Source: Taudactylus pleione (Eukaryota; Chordata; Amphibia; Anura; Myobatrachidae). Taken from it: a DNA stretch of 64,000 nucleotides. The position numbers and the translations under genes are program-made. How positions within the stretch are numbered: the first letter of the stretch is position 1; every line of letters begins with the position of its first letter. The DNA is taken from the NCBI GenBank assembly GCA_031769625.1, contig JAUIMM010000202.1:9472001-9536000 (forward strand), in the 5' to 3' direction. Of the stretch, positions 31,644-41,924 are shown one piece after another. The notes under the pieces are model-generated. The model had not been told where the DNA came from. It was given only the letters and a program-made list of their open reading frames with translations, and ran no database searches.

Positions 31644-32253
31644 GACATGATTCAGACCCGCTCGCTAACAAGCGGCAGCTCATTGCAGACGATGTCCACT
31701 AATGTGCGCATGCGTGTAATTCGCAGTGCGCGTGCACAAATTAGTACGAGCGATCGGATTTTTCTCGCTCGCCCTGCAAAGACAGCCCAGTGGAATGAGT
31801 GACAGAAGAGGCTGTTTGTGGGTGGTAACAGGGGCAGGCCAGTAATAACGGGGGAGTGGAGTTGCAGACGCAGGCGTGCCAGAGTGTTTTCATGCCGTTT
31901 CTGGGGCGTGCATAATTAACAGGCAGCGTCATAGTACATGTCACCTGGTTGATTTATACACTGAAGTGCTCACAGTGCTTGCGGTAGGGTACAGTCGACC
32001 GCAAGCGCTGCGGTCAGATCCGATAGAACTCGATGTACCGATGGTTGTATATACTTCCTGGAGATGACGTACGCTAGTGGGTGGCTAAAGACAGGCTGGT
32101 GGGCGTCTATAAACACTAAGTGATCACTCGCCAATAAATAGTGGGCGTGCTTATACCTTGCCGAGAGAGCGGCTGCCTTGACGTCACTTTGCAAAATTTA
32201 AATACGCTGGGAGCGTGCGGCCGCAACTAGCAAGCGGGTCTGAATGAGCTCCC
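31644..32253. mobile_element. Multi-hairpin TIR element, diverged subfamily
   Basis: The left end GATTCAGACCCGCTCGCTAAC and inverted right end CATTCAGACCCGCTTGC are followed by hairpins: TGCGCATGCGTG region, GAGCGATCGGATTTTTCTCGCTCG, and GCTTGCGGTAGG with GACCGCAAGC. Flanks are ATA (31641-31643) and ATA (32254-32256). It shares GGCGTGCCAGAGTG and GGGGCGTGCATAA with the short copy at 57079. A family-B element abuts it on the right. Confidence 0.75.
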
Positions 32254-32668
32254 ATATTCATCAGAGGACAGTAGCAGCTAATATGGTAATGCAGTAGGAG
32301 ACATCATGCCTCCTGCATACATTACTGATCTGAACTGCGTCCTAGGATGCAGCATGGGATCATCTGCTATTCCATCAGCCAGCTAAGTGACCCATGGGCA
32401 AGCCGGGCGCCGCAGATGCATAAAAGAGGCCAGGAAATCTCTGTCAGTCGACTGAGATCCTGGCCTCTTCACTACAATCCCCCCCCCCCAACAGCGGCAG
32501 CCATCGCCACCCCCTCCCTGTCCAGAAACAGCAGCAGACTGTCAATCACTGCTGCCAGTCGCAGACCCGTGCTGAAGACGCGCAGTACGGGTCCCATTTG
32601 TGCACAGATTCCCAACCATCGGGAATCTGCAAGATTTTGTCCACTACATCCTCTGCTGAATCAGGACC
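32254..32668. mobile_element. Multi-hairpin TIR element, family B
   Basis: Hairpins include GTAATGCAGTAGGAG with CTCCTGCATACATTAC, GAGGCCAGGAAATCTC with GAGATCCTGGCCTC, CAGACTGTCAATCACTGC, ACCCGTGCTGAAGACGCGC with its partner, and CAGATTCCCAACCATC with GGGAATCTG. The right end is CTGCTGAATCAGGACC. The left end merges with the previous element, so its exact start is uncertain. It matches the 55659 copy hairpin by hairpin in part. Confidence 0.7.
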
Positions 32669-32813
32669 TAAATGCAGATATTCACCCACTGTATGCATCT
32701 ACTGTATGTGGCCGCACCGCCCTTATCCATACTCTTGTTCAAATACTGTAGCTGTCATCATTATCTTCATTAACATGCATCAACCCTATAACTGGTGTGG
32801 GAGCAGTGGCGTA

Positions 32814-33053
32814 AGTTCATCCCAGACACCCGGAGGCAAGTTATAATTTGGTGCCCCCCCCCCCCCACGTCACAGCCGCTGACACTGTAATGTAGCAATT
32901 CACATGCAGACAGGCTATAGATATATGAAGGCAGCAGCTGATGGTCTGACATGGAGCTCCCCACTAGTGTATGGGGGCTTCTCAGGTTCCAGGAAAGGGT
33001 GCCATGTATTGGGAGGCGTGACGGTACGCTCCGTGTACAAAGTTACAGCCCTA
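32814..33053. mobile_element. Possible hAT MITE (CAGTGGCGTAAGTT end)
   Basis: The left CAGTGGCGTAAGTT and inverted right TAGGGCTGTAACTTT ends are similar. Flanking 8-mers agree only in a GTGGG core. It contains a run of C (32857-32869). Confidence 0.4.
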
Positions 33054-33255
33054 AGTGGGGTGAATATGTTGTGAACAATGGAGGAGGTGCCCCTTCAGAG
33101 CAAACGCCTCCATTGTCTCCCATAGTTGTTCCCCTGTGCGGGAGATCTGTTTGAAATCAGACATACTAATGTGTACAAACAACACCTTCGACACCCCCGT
33201 CAGTGAACTTAGGTTAGGTAAGAACACAGATATACTCGTATATATTCGAGTATAG

Positions 33256-33257
<2 letters not shown>

Positions 33258-33290
<33 letters not shown>
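33258..33290. repeat. TA microsatellite
   Basis: About 16 TA units, followed by CACTAACACATACATA repeats to about 33350. Confidence 0.95.
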
Positions 33291-33295
<5 letters not shown>

Positions 33296-33753
33296 TTATA
33301 TAACTCACACTAACACATACATACACACTAACACATACATACACACTATAACAGTATACATACAGTACATACTTACACTTTTCATGTAGCAGCTGCAGAA
33401 GGCTGCATCTTCAGGTGCCTCCCCCTTGCAGCACAATGCTGTCATTTTCAAGGATATAGGGCAAGGCTTGTCATATTGGCCACCTCCTCACTGGGGCCAA
33501 TGAAGGCGGGGAAATTGGTCCTTCGGGGAAGGGGGGGGTTGGTACTCAGAACTCCCCCCCCCACCCTGTGTGCACCAGTGCAGCTATACCCTAGCAGTGG
33601 CAAGAAGAGATTCAGCCGAGTTGCACACAACAGAATTGCCCATTCTGTAATCAAATTATGACCGTGGTTCTTTGTGGGAATCTTCTGTTGCTTTCAGATT
33701 ATCCCTTTTTAAATGATAGAAAACAATATATAATAGAGAGTATATTGGCTAAA

Positions 33754-34112
33754 GTGTAATATATTGTGCTCACCTTTCTGCAGTAAGAAAAAGCATTGTC
33801 CTTCATATTTGTGACATTCCATCTGGTATTATTTAGAGTCTCCAAGCACTAATATAATATAATACTCACTGCTTGGTAAGACCTTCGCAGAATTTCACTT
33901 ATTATACTTGAAAAAATGTTATTCAAGGAAAGCACAATTATTACTGACTGAAATTCAGCATTTTACCAAGCAGTATTATTACACTACATATATTTTTTTA
34001 TTTATATATATTTTTTTGAGAATCAACTGAACACCCGATGGAACGTCACAAGTTTACTGTAATTGAGAACAATTTTTTCTCACAAGAGAAAGGTGAGCAT
34101 AATATATTACAC
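33754..34112. mobile_element. Full-length foldback element
   Basis: The outer arms GTGTAATATATTGTGCTCAC and GTGAGCATAATATATTACAC are complementary. Pairing continues inward: TGTGACATTCCATC with GATGGAACGTCACA, and ACTGCTTGGTAA with TTTACCAAGCAGT. Nearly the whole 359 bp forms one imperfect palindrome. It is non-coding, and I did not find a target duplication. Confidence 0.85.
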
Positions 34113-34674
34113 AAAAAAGTAAAAAACAATAGACTGTTATGGTTCTGCAAAAATGCAAAGGAAAGTCAATTTGAATAGAAAAGCTTTTGATGTAAAATTT
34201 GTTTCATAAAATCTAAAACTATTTGTTGTATCTACTCACCAGAACCTGTTATGCATGGAACTTCCTCAGTTTCCCATTTTAGTGATATTCCTTCTACTGT
34301 ATATAGCTACGATTTGATGACAATTGGGAGACATCAGTCCTCTAATTGCTGATATATGTAACCCAATCAGAAGTTGTTCCCTTTGTGCCTCCAGAGGATT
34401 TTATGTAAAAGTGTCAAATTCTTAAATTGATCTTTAATTGGTGCGAAACAGTGGTGTTCAGTGCCACCAAGAGACTTTCCCCTGTGAGTAATGGAGTCTT
34501 GTGGAGAAGATGTTTACCATCTTGGAGGAATAGCTGCAACTCCCATGCCCCTGCAGAGTCCTCAGACGGGATCAGTATGAAATATCTCCGGACGCAGGAA
34601 GACCGGCAGTGAAGATCCCGACAGGTAAGTATTTTAACTATTTACTAACCTAACCCCCCCTACCCTCCCTTAGG

Positions 34675-34854
34675 GTCAGTGGGGCCGCCCCCAAACGGCA
34701 GCCGTTCTCATGGGAACTCAACATCGACAGCTCACCCCCTTTGGTGCGAGACCCGGAGCGACGGAATGCTAGCCGGGTCTCGCGAATGCGCTGTGGGCCA
34801 CCATCGACCCGGTTGCGAGCGCTCAGCGCTTGCGACCGGGTCTGAATCAGGCCC
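34675..34854 (-). mobile_element. Multi-hairpin TIR element, truncated
   Basis: Only the right third is present. It starts in the middle of the TGACATCA palindrome (GTCAGTGGGGCCGCC) and runs through CAAACGGCAGCCGTTCTCAT, GAGACCCGGAGCG with CGGGTCTCGC, and GACCCGGTTGCGAGC with GCTTGCGACCGGGTC, to CTGAATCAGGCCC. The sequence to the left (CTAACCTAACCCCCC) belongs to a different MITE type. Confidence 0.88.
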
Positions 34855-35081
34855 TGAGTGTGTTGCAGTTGGTGGACAGTTTTTTGTTGTACTGTATTTG
34901 TTTTACTTTTATCAAAATGAAAATAATGTTTGTGTATCCGAAATAATTCAGGCCGTGATACAGAAGTGTTTAAGAACACTAAAGGTCAGTAGGTCTAGGG
35001 CCACTGCCTTACTATCTGCACAGTGTGTTGCAGTTAGGCAGTTTTTTTATTTGTCTTACTTTTATCAAAATCAAATAGTCG

Positions 35082-36810
35082 GGTAAATTTATTAAGGTGC
35101 CAATTTCTATTCTACAGTATGTCATCCGAGATCAATCTCAGATGACATCGCCCGTATTCATGTGTTTCATTTATTGAACAGGTTACTGAATTTACTAAGC
35201 TGCTGATTTGGTCACATTCGTGTTAATCGATGGTGTATTAATTCGAACCATTCGTAATTTTCGTTCGCATTTTGTGCTCGATTTGGATCATCTTGGCTGA
35301 ACATGGCAGAATTTTGCATCCGTTCGGATTGTGCCAATGTGTACGCAATCACTCTAACTTGGACGATTTAGCAAGTTCTGAAAGACACCGTGCATGATTG
35401 GTTTAAAGCAGGGGTGGGGAACCTTTTTTTCTGCTGAAGTCCATTTTTATATATATAACATTATTCGTGTGACTTCACACGAGGGCGGGGCCACAGTAGC
35501 CGGTGATTACAGCAATGCCCGGAGCATGCTGAGGATGCTCCGGGGAGCTGTAAGGGCAGTGGTGTGACATTCTGAAGTGTCCTAAGTACGCTACAAGCGG
35601 CACTGCTGCATAGATTCTGGCTGCAGGGTGCCATTCTAGTCACCCTGCTAGCCAGATGAGGCTAGCAGAAAAAAGCTTAGAGGGTCAGACCAAATGATTC
35701 CGCAGGCCTTATACGGCCCCCGGGCCTGAGGTTCCCCATCCCTGGTTTAAAGTGTCATACGTGTGGGTGGCACACATTAATGTATGGTGATAGTTTGCTA
35801 TTGTGTAAGGTAATGTTTTGTTGTTAAATTAAAAACTCTGGGTACTTACAGATGTGTCCACATACATCTGTCCTCTGTGCGCTAAAATTCATTCTATACA
35901 TAACGCGGGAGCTCCGTGCGTCTCGGTTGCACCGAGCGTATTTTGTGCGATTTTTTACCTTCAAATGTGTCTTATGTACACAGTGATGCGAATAGCTAGC
36001 ACAAGCACTTCTGCTCATTAAAATGATATGCGGCATGTCTATGTTCTGTGAGCAACACAAAACATAGGCATGCTGCATATAATTTTAAACAGCAGAAGCT
36101 GCTTGTGCTACCTATTAGCATCGCAGTGCGAATAAGATGCATGTGAAGGAAAAAAAATTAACACGAAAAGACGCTCAGTGCAACCGAGTCACGCCATGGC
36201 ATGTATGACTTCGCCATTAAGCAAAGCGCCCCCTAAAGAAATTAGGCTTGTGCAGCCTCTGCGATACCTGCACAACCTGCTGACCATGCTCAGTTTCATG
36301 ACCCTGGTTTCTTCCAGCCTGGTGGCAGAGCCTCAGGTATCTCATAGCCCCAACAAGATCTCCATCCAGCACAGAAAACTCTGCCATGCTTTGTTTCTCT
36401 TTGTAATAGGAGAGAAGTATATGCACATGCTTAACCCCCTTTTAGTGGCCACAGAGGTGTCAGTGATGGTTAAGTATGTTCAGATGTCAAACTCGAATTG
36501 AAAAAGGTGTTCTATTTGAGATTTCTATTTGGGTTCGTTTTAGCGTCTTTTGCGGCCGATTTGCACTATATTTCGGCCGCAATGACAAATTTTCAGGTCC
36601 TATTGATGTCTATGGCAAAAGGCTGCCGAGTTGGATAGATGGTCTATTTTTCCGAACACATGTTACCGTCTGAGCTTCAAGTGTTCTCGACTGATTTTTC
36701 CCTTTAGGATGGGACAAACTCGGCTGATTTTAGCGTTTAGCAAATTGCGAATATGCATTTAACGTACGATTTAGTTGCATTCAAATTCATTCGAGCTTAG
36801 TAAATTTACC
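35082..36810. mobile_element. TIR element (GGTAAATTTATTAAG ends) with an inserted hAT
   Basis: The left GGTAAATTTATTAAGGTG and inverted right GGTAAATTTACTAAGCTCG ends match over 15 bp. Internal hairpins include GTCATCCGAGATCAATCTCAGATGAC. It contains a complete hAT MITE at 35409-35744 and an unassigned ORF of 107 codons (36178-36501) with no recognisable motif. No duplication is obvious at the flanks. Confidence 0.6.
35409..35744. mobile_element. hAT MITE (CAGGGGTGGGGAACC ends)
   Basis: The left CAGGGGTGGGGAACCTTTTT and inverted right CAGGGATGGGGAACCTCAGG ends match. Perfect duplications GTTTAAAG lie at 35401-35408 and 35745-35752. The 336-bp element is non-coding. Ends of this kind are widespread in vertebrate hAT-Charlie-type repeats. 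Confidence 0.95.
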
Positions 36811-36935
36811 AATCAGACTTTCTAGTGCACCTGGTAATTATACTACAGAGGTGTGTTACCCAGTTGGGGGGACAGGTAGTATGTGCAGCAGCTCAGCCTC
36901 ATAATATTTGTTAGTATAACAAATCGAGGTGGGTG

Positions 36936-36982
36936 AAGAGGCCAGGATCTCCATCGGCTGACAGATATTTCCTGGCCTCTTT
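36936..36982. repeat. Single hairpin from multi-hairpin family B
   Basis: AAGAGGCCAGGATCTCCATC with the partner ATATTTCCTGGCCTCTTT is the same hairpin as in the 6857, 32254 and 55659 elements. The remaining parts of the family are not visible next to it. Confidence 0.75.
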
Positions 36983-37289
36983 TTGGAGTTACAGTAGCTG
37001 CTACTGCAACTATTCATGTTCTTGATTTCTCTTTTAACCCTTGTGGGGAATCATTGGCTATTGTAATCTTATATGGCCTTGAATTTAATTTATTTAATCA
37101 GTCAATCAATAAATTCTGATTAATGAATCAATGATTCACTCAATTAATTAATACACCACTTCATTCACTTTTTGTGCCTTTTTATTAATAGCATTTTCCA
37201 CTTCTGTTTTTTTTATAGCAGTAATAAAATAATGATTAATCAATCAATGACTCCACCAATCAATTTCTCTTCCACTACATACTCCACCT

Positions 37290-37690
37290 CTATTTTCCTG
37301 TACTGCACTCAGGCCTCTGATCTAGTTCTTGATTAAGGAAAACAAAGTTGAACTGCCACGTGTTTTTGCTGCCCACTGCTATTGCTTATCTTAGTAAGCC
37401 AGCTAACTTAGTGCAACCTTTTGGCCTAAACAGGATGAAAACAATATTGTGAGCTGTAAGATGGTAAATATTGCCTGGAAATGACTGGAAATCAATGCTG
37501 TTGAGGTTAATAATACTGTTGGAACAAAAACAGGCCCAAATGATGTGATTTTAGTTGTTTTATCAATTTTTTTTTAAAAAAAATACAGCTCCAAACCAAA
37601 ACGCATAAGGGAAGTTTTGGCAAAGGCAAAACCAAAGCCTGACAATGAATTAGAACCAAAACCAAAACATAGGGGCCGGCGCACATCTAA
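37290..37690 (+). mobile_element. hAT right-end fragment
   Basis: It shares CACTGCTATTGCTTATCTTAG, GTGCAACCTTTTGGCCTA, TTGAGGTTAATAATACTG and the end GGGGCCGGCGCACATCTAA with the hAT elements at 3456 and 23997. No matching left end was found nearby, so it is 5'-truncated. Confidence 0.82.
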
Positions 37691-38206
37691 TTAAGGCTAT
37701 GAGCGGATTTGGTGGTGTAAATGTAGTTGGTGTAAATGTGTTGCATTTGTTGCCCGAGAAGAATGGGTTGTATCTGGGAGATGCAGTCCATTCTGCATAT
37801 GTGCTTGAAGTTATGCCACATTCGCGCTCAACTTTTTCCTAACATAAGTTATGTCCATATTACTACCAGCTCTGCATTAGCCCAAAAACTATTGTTCAAA
37901 GGAAAGGAAAACTATAAGTGAATGGAGAAGAGGGAGAAATTGCAGGTGGGGTGAGAGCAGTGGATTGCCTATGATATTGGATTGTGGTCCCATTACTCAC
38001 TGGGAGTAGAGTGTTAGTAATCTGTCTGTGATATGGGATGTGCAGGTTATGGTTAGTCAGAAAGTACTTTGTGGTAATGAGCATATTCTAGTTTACAGGA
38101 CAAATTAGTTATAATGAAGCCACTAAGCTCTATGCAACCTTTATTAAATATCTTATGCTCACTACTAGTGTCACTTGGCTTTCAAAACTGGATAAAGGGG
38201 TCTATT

Positions 38207-38373
38207 TATTAAGCAGTGTTAGGAGACAGAGTGAAAAGTGATAAGGTGCCAGCCAATCAGCTCCTAACTGCCATCTCACAGGCTGTGTTTGAAACATGAC
38301 AGTTGGGAGCTGATTGGCTGGCACCTTATCACTTTTCACTCTGTCTCCTAACACTGCTTAGTAAATAGACCCC
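38207..38373. mobile_element. Palindromic MITE (GGGGTCTATTTA ends), AAA duplication
   Basis: This 167-bp near-perfect foldback has arms of about 70 bp (GGGGTCTATTTATTAAGCAG, GCCAATCAGCTCC) and flanks AAA (38204-38206) and AAA (38374-38376). A decayed relative (CAACCTATCAGCTCC) lies at 57480-57549 and was itself hit by a multi-hairpin element. Confidence 0.92.
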
Positions 38374-38527
38374 AAAGTCTTTTACCATCGGGTAATTCTA
38401 TAATGGTTGCATTATTATTCTAAACCATGGCAGGTATGGGAGTATTATTCGAAATTGGAGTTTGCTGAATTGACATTTCATTTAAAAAGAAACTTTTTAC
38501 TATAGAGATCAAACAAGGAAAGGAGAC

Positions 38528-38590
38528 TTAGCTCAGTGGGTAAGTCTGCTGTTGAAGGAAACAGAAGGTCATCTAGGGACTATACCCTAA
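38528..38590 (+). repeat. Possible tRNA-derived SINE head
   Basis: ACTTAGCTCAGTGGGTAAG resembles a tRNA D-arm/A box. No good B box follows (GGTCATCTAGGGACT). This is not a tRNA gene. Confidence 0.35.
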
Positions 38591-38639
38591 CTTCAGCAAA
38601 AATGTCAGTTTTTTTTAAGATAGGGTCTATTTATTAAAC

Positions 38640-39790
38640 GACAACTTTAGCATGGTAAGTGGACATACTGCCATCCTCATAGATATTACCCAATTTGTGA
38701 AGCTCTGGAAAGCTTAGCTGGTAATCATCTTCAGATGGCATTAGCTACCATTTCCTTAAGGTAAAGCTCAGGTATAAAACAAGCTTTACCAGCTGCGCAT
38801 GCATGGACTTTTGATTGCTGGTTTGAAGTGAAACCTTTCCCCACTGCATTAAGCTAGCGGGCAAATACTTTACAAGAGGAAGATGCTTGCAAGGGCAACC
38901 TCTTTATGGACGTGCATTACTAGCGAGCAATGTGTCAGGAATAATTCAGAAAAAATGAGGGCAAAATAATGCATTAATTATTTATTGGGATACATTCCTA
39001 ATAAATAATTAGGCCACTAAACTGTAGGCATGAAGGTTGATAGCATGGCAGTCAAGAGGGTATGGCTCAAAGGTAGCATGGTCAGATATAACCAGCGGTG
39101 GCTCCTACCCTCTTCGATGAGGGGGGATATCCATGCTGCAGTCCGGAAGTGGAGACAATAGCAGTCCTGGTCTCTGCGTAATGGATCTGGCAGGTGCCGG
39201 GACTAACGCATGTGCACAAACAGTGTGTGACCGGCACAGACTCCAACACAGACTCCAACTGGCTCACCGGGGGTAGTGGATTTTACCGGGGGGCTGCAGC
39301 TCCTAGGTACAATCCATCACTGCACTGGGTAAACTAATAGTTGCCAAAGGTGGATGTGTGGTCAAACACACAGAGATTCAGATCAGTCACACAAATCTGA
39401 AGAGTATAGGTAAAGAATAGGTAAAATTTGTGTAGCGCCCAAAAAGTCCTATCCTTTTATACATTTTATACATTTTATACATCTTCTCTTATGTCCATCT
39501 CTGTATAGACCGCACTCAACTCTGAATACCCTGATAGAACCAGTCTGCCTTTTGCATCATAAGTGTCAATGCATCCTAAATACATACAAATTGCGTGCGC
39601 CCATTTTTAAGCATGTACACTGCAAAGATATGTTGCACAAATGGGCGTATGTTCAACATTGCATCAGCCCCATTGTGTTTGGTATTCTTATGATCATTAG
39701 AAGTGATAGAATAACTCTTCTGGAAACAATATAATATATTTTTTATTTGTTTTGGGTGGAGAAAGAAATGTAAATGTTTCTTAGATAGAT
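38640..39790. other. No gene; one possible old hAT MITE
   Basis: About 39092-39326, CAGCGGTGGCTCC and inverted CAGTGATGGATTG could be decayed ends, but the 8-bp flanks do not match. Otherwise nothing is recognisable. Confidence 0.4.
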
Positions 39791-39793
39791 GCA

Positions 39794-40332
39794 GGCCCTG
39801 ATTCAGACCCACTCGCGAGCGGCTGTCCGCTCGCAAGTGGGTCGATGGTCTGCACTGCGCATGTGCCCGACGGAGGGAGCTCCGTTGTGCGCATGCGCGA
39901 GACGCGACGAGCGAAGGACTTTCCTTCGCTCGTAGTGTCTGATCAAAGGGGGCGTGCTGTCGATGTTGATTGACAGCACGCCCCCTTTGGTGGGCGTGCC
40001 TGCCAGACGGAGGCGTTCCCAAGGGAACGCCTACCGTCAGAAGCCGGCCCCACTGACATCACTAGTGATGTCAGTGGGAGTGATTTTGGCTCTGATAGAG
40101 CCAAAATCACTCCTGGCCTTGCGGTTGAGAAACTCAACCGCAGGCTTCTGCTCGCAGTGGCGATGGTCACGATGGTCAAGACCATCGCGACCATCATCCT
40201 GCACGCTCGTATATGCTGTGGGTGGTGACCCACAGCTATATGAGCGCCCAGGAGGACGCTCCATATTTATGGAGGTGGGCCCTGATTCAGGGCGAGCGCT
40301 CTGGTCAGAGCGTCTGGCTCTGAATCAGGGCC
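39794..40332 (+). mobile_element. Multi-hairpin TIR element, reference-quality copy
   Basis: The ends are GGCCCTGATTCAGACCC and, inverted, GGCCCTGATTCAGAGCC. Perfect GCA duplications lie at 39791-39793 and 40333-40335. Hairpins in order: GACCCACTCGCGAGCGG (39806-39843); TGCGCATG..CCGACGGAG (39856-39899); GAGCGAAGGA (39899-39940); AAAGGGGGCGTGCTGTC (39943-39990); GACGGAGGCGTTCCC (40003-40040); the 30-nt perfect palindrome at 40049-40078; AGTGATTTTGGCTCT (40078-40114); GCGGTTGAG (40115-40148); GGCGATGGTC (40155-40200); TATGCTGTGGGTGG (40206-40247); and CCCTGATTCAG..GAGCGCTCTG (40280-40330). Little sequence lies outside stems. Confidence 0.95.
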
Positions 40333-40335
40333 GCA

Positions 40336-40970
40336 GTGCTAAATTGTGAAAGCACAAAAACTTACACTTATGGTGTTGAGCGCTAGGTTGATTTTCTATT
40401 TGAAGCAGAGTATCACAGCACAGTTATTTCCAAAGCTGCTACAATATATAAACTTCTAATTGCTGTAATATGGAATGCAGAACTTCAGGTTTTGCAGAGA
40501 ACAGTTCTTGCATTCCAAGTACCTCATACACTTTAAATCAGCAACTTTATCAACAGTATGGGCTACTGATAATGTTGTTTATGTTCCTGTACGTAGCTGT
40601 ACCTTGTATATTTGGCTTGAGTAATATACATTTCATTGTGAAGAAAGTTTATCAACAATAATCTTGTAATTTACAAAAAAGGCAATAAAAGAAAATGGTA
40701 TTGTCAATATTCAGGGCTCATCAAATACTTTCAGGGGGTTGACATAACTTGGTTTAAAAGAAAGTACCAAAAATTGTAAAAAAAAAAAGCAACTATTTGT
40801 AAATATACTGTACAGTATCACTGTTTCTGGTCCAATCATTTATTACTGGTGGAAAAATAAGGCAGCAGTGGACATTACATTGAAACTTTCTGCATTGCTC
40901 TTAAAATGACATGGTGAATTACTGTTGATTAGAATAAGTAGTAGTAACTGCTTTTTATAAGGTTTACAAA
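40336..40970. other. No recognisable gene
   Basis: AT-rich spacer. Confidence 0.45.
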
Positions 40971-40973
40971 TAG

Positions 40974-41920
40974 GGCCATATCCAATTAGTGGCGAAAAAT
41001 CAAAAACAATGTCGGAGAAGTTTTTGCACAATCCGCGTGTTTTGGTGCAATATTTTCGTGTCTTTTGTCTATGTGCACCCCAGTTTTTTGCACTATCCTA
41101 TTACAAGAGATGCTAAAAAGCATTTGCACGAAAACTGTTAGTGGAGAAACCAGTGAAATGTATTAGTGGCCCTAATAAAAGTATTTGGGGTTCTTAAATT
41201 GTGTTAAATGACTGTTATATGCATATTTGTATAACATTTGAAGAATTATAAAAAAAAAAATTTTGGGCCAAAATAAATGCTGCAATTAAATTAGGGGTAC
41301 ATGGGTGAAAGTATATTTTTGTGTCCTAAAAGTGCACTTTAAATTTTTATTAAAAATACACCTGCTGCAGCCACCTGCAATATTTAAAACACCTGTCCCA
41401 TCTATACAGCCCCCAAAATACCAGACCCACTATTTTATACCCATTTGCCAACACTTTAAATTTTTTCACCAAATTAAGCTAATTAAATATTTATATTTGC
41501 CTAATTTGTCATTAGGGGGTGTTTAAGGGGTTCTGAAAACAGTCCCCCCATTTTTTATTAAAAATAGGGACTTTGCACATTTTTTACCTGCACTTAGATT
41601 GTGAAAACATTTAGCAGGTTTTTGTCTATGGAGTTTTCGTACATGTGAAAACTTCGCCACTACATGTACCAGGTTTTTGTCTATGGAGTTTTTGTACATG
41701 TGAAAACTTCGCCACAACATTTAGCAGGTTTTTGTCTATGGAGTTTTCGTATATGTGAAAACTTCGCCACAACATTTAGCAGGTTTTTGTCTATGGAGTT
41801 TTCGTACATGTGAAAACTTCGCCAATAGGATTGCATGATCCACATTTTTGTGTGAAAAATTTGCACCCGCGAACACTCTTCAACATAACGTGTCTTTTCG
41901 CGTCTAATTGGATATGGCAC
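40974..41920. mobile_element. TIR element (GGCCATATCCAATTAG ends), TAG duplication
   Basis: The left GGCCATATCCAATTAGTGGCG and inverted right GTGCCATATCCAATTAGACGCG ends match, with a one-base indel at the tip. TAG flanks lie at 40971-40973 and 41921-41923. The body is AT-rich and contains a 55-bp tandem array but no coding sequence. Confidence 0.8.
41604..41824. repeat. 55-bp tandem repeat, four copies
   Basis: The CAGGTTTTTGTCTATGGAG landmark recurs at 41615, 41670, 41725 and 41780, exactly 55 bp apart. Each unit contains GTTTTCGTACATGTGAAAAC, itself an imperfect palindrome. Minus-strand ORFs here are repeat artefacts. Confidence 0.95.
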
Positions 41921-41924
41921 TAGT

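Noticed and set aside
36178..36501. 107-codon ORF in an otherwise non-coding element
   Set aside because: I recognise no domain, and the opposite strand is also open (36426-36217). Length alone is not enough to call a gene.
38528..38590. tRNA gene
   Set aside because: The A-box-like start has no matching B box or cloverleaf. At most it is a SINE head.
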